Part shown: in pieces, positions 61,680 through 64,000 of the stretch | Layout of the letters: each line of letters starts with the position of its first letter | How positions within the stretch are numbered: position 1 is the first letter of the stretch | Assembly (NCBI RefSeq): GCF_000166395.1 | Contig: NC_014655.1 | Coordinates: 3,410,001-3,474,000 of the forward strand | Source: Leadbetterella byssophila DSM 17132 | GTDB taxonomy: Bacteria; Bacteroidota; Bacteroidia; Cytophagales; Spirosomataceae | Direction: 5' to 3' | Length of the DNA: 64,000 nt | Program-made: the position numbers and the translations under genes | Notes under the pieces: generated by a model | Databases searched by the model: none | What the model was told of the DNA's origin: nothing | Seen by the model: the letters and a program-made list of their open reading frames with translations, nothing else

Positions 61680-62360
61680 CTAAATATCGCCCTGTTGAGG
61701 ACGGATGATGATCTCTTCCACACAGGCTGAGGGACTTAGCCCATATGCAGCCCAGATCATTTCTGCTACATCTTTTGGAGAAATAAATCGCTCGGAAGGT
61801 AAAGTAGTGCCTTCCCAACTGTCAGTAAGGGTAGCTCCGGGAAGAACTGCACTCACTCTGATCTTAGATCCCAATAGTTCTTGACGGAGACTTTTGGTAA
61901 AGCCTAATAAGGCAAACTTCGAGATCGCATATGAACCGCTTCGGGGATAAGCGGCTAAGCTAGCTATTGAACATATATTAAATATATAACTTTCCTGTAA
62001 GGAGGGAATGAGCGCTTTAGTAAGGTAGTAGGCACTCCAAAGATTTGTGTCTAAGTGAATCTGCAAGTGATCTTCTTCAAGAAGAGATCCGGGGATAAAG
62101 ATCCCGGCATTGTTTACTAAAACTTTGATGGGAATAGCCAGGTGTTTTACAAAATTGGCAAAATTAAAGACTTGTTCTTTTTGAGAAAGATCAGCTGAGA
62201 AGATGTGTACTTTTTCTTTGCCGTACTGATTCTGAATTTGAACAAGTGATTCCAGGTTTCTGGCACAAATGGCCACTTCAAATCCTTGTGCCAGGAACTT
62301 TTCTGTGATAGCTAAACCAATGCCTTTACTGGCTCCGGTGATGACGGCTAAATTCTTCAT
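61680..62360 (-). CDS. Short-chain dehydrogenase/reductase
   Basis: A 226-aa classical SDR. Cofactor motif VITGASKGIGLAITEKFLAQ, DLS (adenine ring region), NNAGIFIPG, active site SIASLAAYPRSGSYAISKFA with Ser, Tyr-x3-Lys, and LPGATLTDSW. The Arg at ICARNLESL after the second strand suggests NADP(H). Substrate unknown. ATG 62360 (MKNLAVITGAS) is used. Transcribed toward the tRNA-fMet gene. Confidence 0.94.
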   Translation of the reverse strand: MKNLAVITGASKGIGLAITEKFLAQGFEVAICARNLESLVQIQNQYGKEKVHIFSADLSQKEQVFNFANFVKHLAIPIKVLVNNAGIFIPGSLLEEDHLQIHLDTNLWSAYYLTKALIPSLQESYIFNICSIASLAAYPRSGSYAISKFALLGFTKSLRQELLGSKIRVSAVLPGATLTDSWEGTTLPSERFISPKDVAEMIWAAYGLSPSACVEEIIIRPQQGDI

Positions 62361-62430
62361 TCGACAAAAATAAGTGAATGTTTCCATAAAATTTCAAGGA
62401 CAAGGAAAGGCATAACTACCCGTAGATGAT

Positions 62431-62438
62431 TACCTTTG
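62431..62438 (+). promoter_or_regulatory. -7 element of mlaE-mlaF
   Basis: TACCTTTG (TAnnTTTG), 20 nt before the mlaE ATG. Confidence 0.5.
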
Positions 62439-62458
62439 TATCTTAAAGCATAACTTAT

Positions 62459-63190
62459 ATGTTTAAAAAATTCGGGAAATTTCTATTGTTTCTCTACGAA
62501 CTCTTCACTCGAAGAGAAAGTCTCAAGGTGTATTGGAAGCGCTTTATCGACGAGTGTATGATGATAGGAATTGATTCATTACTTATCGTTTGTATAGTAG
62601 CTTTTTTCATTGGGGCTGTGACATGTGTACAGATCAATGCCAACTTAGTAAGCCCTATTATTCCTACCTATATAGTGAGTAATATCGTTAGGGACATGAT
62701 GCTCCTGGAGTTATCATCCACCTTTATATGCGTTATCTTAGCAGGTAAAGTGGGGTCAAATATTGCTTCTGAGTTAGGGACAATGAGGATTACAGAGCAG
62801 ATTGAAGCCTTGGAGGTAATGGGAATAAATGCTGCCTCTTATTTAGTACTTCCGAAAGTGCTGGCTGCATTTGTAATGTTTCCCATCTTGGCTATTTTAT
62901 CCGGATTCATTGGTATAGTGGGTGGATATATTGCAGGAACAGCAACGGGTATTATCACTCCTGAACAATACATCTACGGTATTCGCTTCTCCTTTATCCC
63001 ATTTAACCTGGTGATCCCCATTATCAAATCAGCAGTATTCGGTGTTTTAATAGCTACGATATCTGCGTATAAAGGGTTTTATACCAGAGGAGGAGCTTTA
63101 GAAGTAGGTAAGGTTTCAACAACAGCTGTAACCAATAGCTGTATTGCCATATTAATTGCTGACTACCTTTTAGCAGAATTGTTGACATGA
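62459..63190 (+). CDS. mlaE: MlaE-family ABC permease (phospholipid/lipid transport)
   Basis: A 243-aa permease with about five membrane segments. Family motif LRDMMLLELS seen here as VRDMMLLELSSTFICVILA, then GSNIASELGTMRITEQIEAL and EVMGINAASYLVLPKVLA (the conserved Glu/Gly coupling region). MlaE and MlaF with a periplasmic MlaD-type protein move phospholipids between membranes and maintain outer-membrane asymmetry. Overlaps mlaF by ATGA. Confidence 0.94.
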   Translation: MFKKFGKFLLFLYELFTRRESLKVYWKRFIDECMMIGIDSLLIVCIVAFFIGAVTCVQINANLVSPIIPTYIVSNIVRDMMLLELSSTFICVILAGKVGSNIASELGTMRITEQIEALEVMGINAASYLVLPKVLAAFVMFPILAILSGFIGIVGGYIAGTATGIITPEQYIYGIRFSFIPFNLVIPIIKSAVFGVLIATISAYKGFYTRGGALEVGKVSTTAVTNSCIAILIADYLLAELLT

Positions 63191-63933
63191 TAGAGATCAA
63201 GGATATTAGTAAATCTTTTAATGGCCGCAAAGTGCTGGATAATGTTTCCGGAGTATTCAAAGATGGAGAAACCAGCCTGGTCATAGGTGCATCTGGTACG
63301 GGTAAGTCAGTCTTATTGAAGTGTATGCTGGATTTGGTTTCTCCGGATTCCGGTGAAGTATATTATGATGGCAGACCTTTTCTTAAGATACCCGAAAAAG
63401 AGAGGATTGATATCAGGAGGGAAATGGGGGTCCTTTTCCAGGGGGGTGCACTGTTTGACTCTAAGACCGTTTATGAGAACGTGAAGTTTCCTTTGGATAT
63501 GCTCACTCAACAAAGTGAAGCAGACAAAAGAGATAGAGTTATGTTCTGTCTAAAAAGGGTAGGATTGGAATCTGCAGGATCCAGAATGCCTTCAGAGATA
63601 TCTGGTGGTATGAAAAAGCGTGTGGGTATAGCAAGGGCTATTGTACTTAATCCAAAATATCTGTTTTGTGATGAGCCAAACAGTGGTTTAGATCCTTTGA
63701 CCTCTATCAAGATAGATGAATTGATTCAAGAGATCACTCAAGAGTATGGTACCACTACGGTTGTAATTACTCATGATATGAACTCTGTGCTGTCCATTGG
63801 ACAAAATATTAAATTCTTATACCAAGGCAAGAAGATCTGGGAAGGGGATAGTAAATCCATCTTAGAAACGGAACTTAAAGAATTGGACGAATTTGTATTC
63901 TCTAACCATGCCTTAAACCAACTTAGAGGTTAA
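63187..63933 (+). CDS. mlaF: MlaF-family ABC ATPase (lipid transport)
   Basis: A 248-aa ATPase. Walker A GASGTGKSV (34-42), signature ISGGMKKRVGIARAIVLNP, Walker B YLFCDEPNSGLDPLTS, switch His in TTVVITHDMNSVLSI. The closing segment (SILETELKELDEFVFSNHAL) is typical of MlaF. Its end overlaps by about 11 bp a possible leftward gene. A MlaD (MCE) gene normally follows and is probably beyond the window. Confidence 0.94.
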   Translation: MIEIKDISKSFNGRKVLDNVSGVFKDGETSLVIGASGTGKSVLLKCMLDLVSPDSGEVYYDGRPFLKIPEKERIDIRREMGVLFQGGALFDSKTVYENVKFPLDMLTQQSEADKRDRVMFCLKRVGLESAGSRMPSEISGGMKKRVGIARAIVLNPKYLFCDEPNSGLDPLTSIKIDELIQEITQEYGTTTVVITHDMNSVLSIGQNIKFLYQGKKIWEGDSKSILETELKELDEFVFSNHALNQLRG

Positions 63934-64000
63934 GGTATGGCTCGGGATGCCGTATGGCTTTCCGGAGATAATTGAATAAACGACCGCCGTGTTCGGCATC
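63923..64000 (-). CDS. Possible C-terminal end of a leftward gene (partial)
   Basis: The minus strand is open from the right edge for 25 codons to TAA at 63923-63925 (reads DAEHGGRLFNYLRKAIRHPE, then PYLNL). Tail-to-tail overlap with mlaF is like other pairs in this genome. Too short to identify; it may be spurious. Confidence 0.35.
   Translation of the reverse strand, partial: DAEHGGRLFNYLRKAIRHPEPYLNL

Overview
The window is 64 kb of Bacteroidota chromosome, most likely order Cytophagales. The reasons are: a type IX secretion plug protein, DUF5686, OmpP1 and TonB-dependent outer-membrane proteins, the Bacteroidota-specific GlmU-like enzyme, a BatD protein, weak Shine-Dalgarno sites, and repeated promoters with the Bacteroidota -7 motif TAnnTTTG, a few of them with an upstream TTG/TTTG at 19-20 bp. 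Genes are densely packed with many ATGA/TAATG start-stop overlaps. Genus cannot be fixed from the sequence alone.

Layout. 1-913 is the 3' half of an IS1182-family element; a complete, almost identical copy in the opposite orientation lies at 59165-60957. Between them are mainly core genes: rpsF-rpsR-rplI (leftward); pgk; a secreted Asp-box propeller; batD-aroC; an orphan response regulator; a DUF937/OmpA-like envelope protein; a subtilase / alternative GlmU / DNA polymerase III delta-prime operon; a 39-aa membrane protein; an ABC-F / T9SS plug operon; an OmpP1 porin and a low-complexity lipoprotein; proS-FKBP; metF; mutS2; YbjQ; RlpA-DUF58; a DUF3276 nucleic-acid-binding protein; TonB receptor and GH3 enzyme; VOC and GyrI-like small proteins; tRNA-Arg; thioesterase; dgkA; purM; YeaQ; an NtrC-like regulator; ligA.

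From 38.5 kb comes a complete heme import and degradation operon (hmuT-U-V-S-chaN), then a lipoprotein, gamma-glutamyltransferase, a MacB-like permease, an operon of DUF4301 / penicillin acylase / small membrane protein, DUF1697, tRNA-Gln, purQ-udk, DUF5686, an S41 protease-DUF2891 pair and an OmpH/Skp chaperone. After the second IS lie a LOG-family protein, initiator tRNA-Met, an SDR enzyme and mlaE-mlaF, with a possible leftward gene entering at the right edge.

No phage, CRISPR array, toxin-antitoxin pair or recognisable defence island was seen. The most unusual signal is in the IS1182 element. Each end folds into a strong inward-facing intrinsic terminator built partly from the terminal inverted repeat. 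Both copies sit a few bases after host stop codons at operon 3' ends, so the element appears to take over the host terminators. The two inverted copies also frame a 58-kb segment that homologous recombination could invert.
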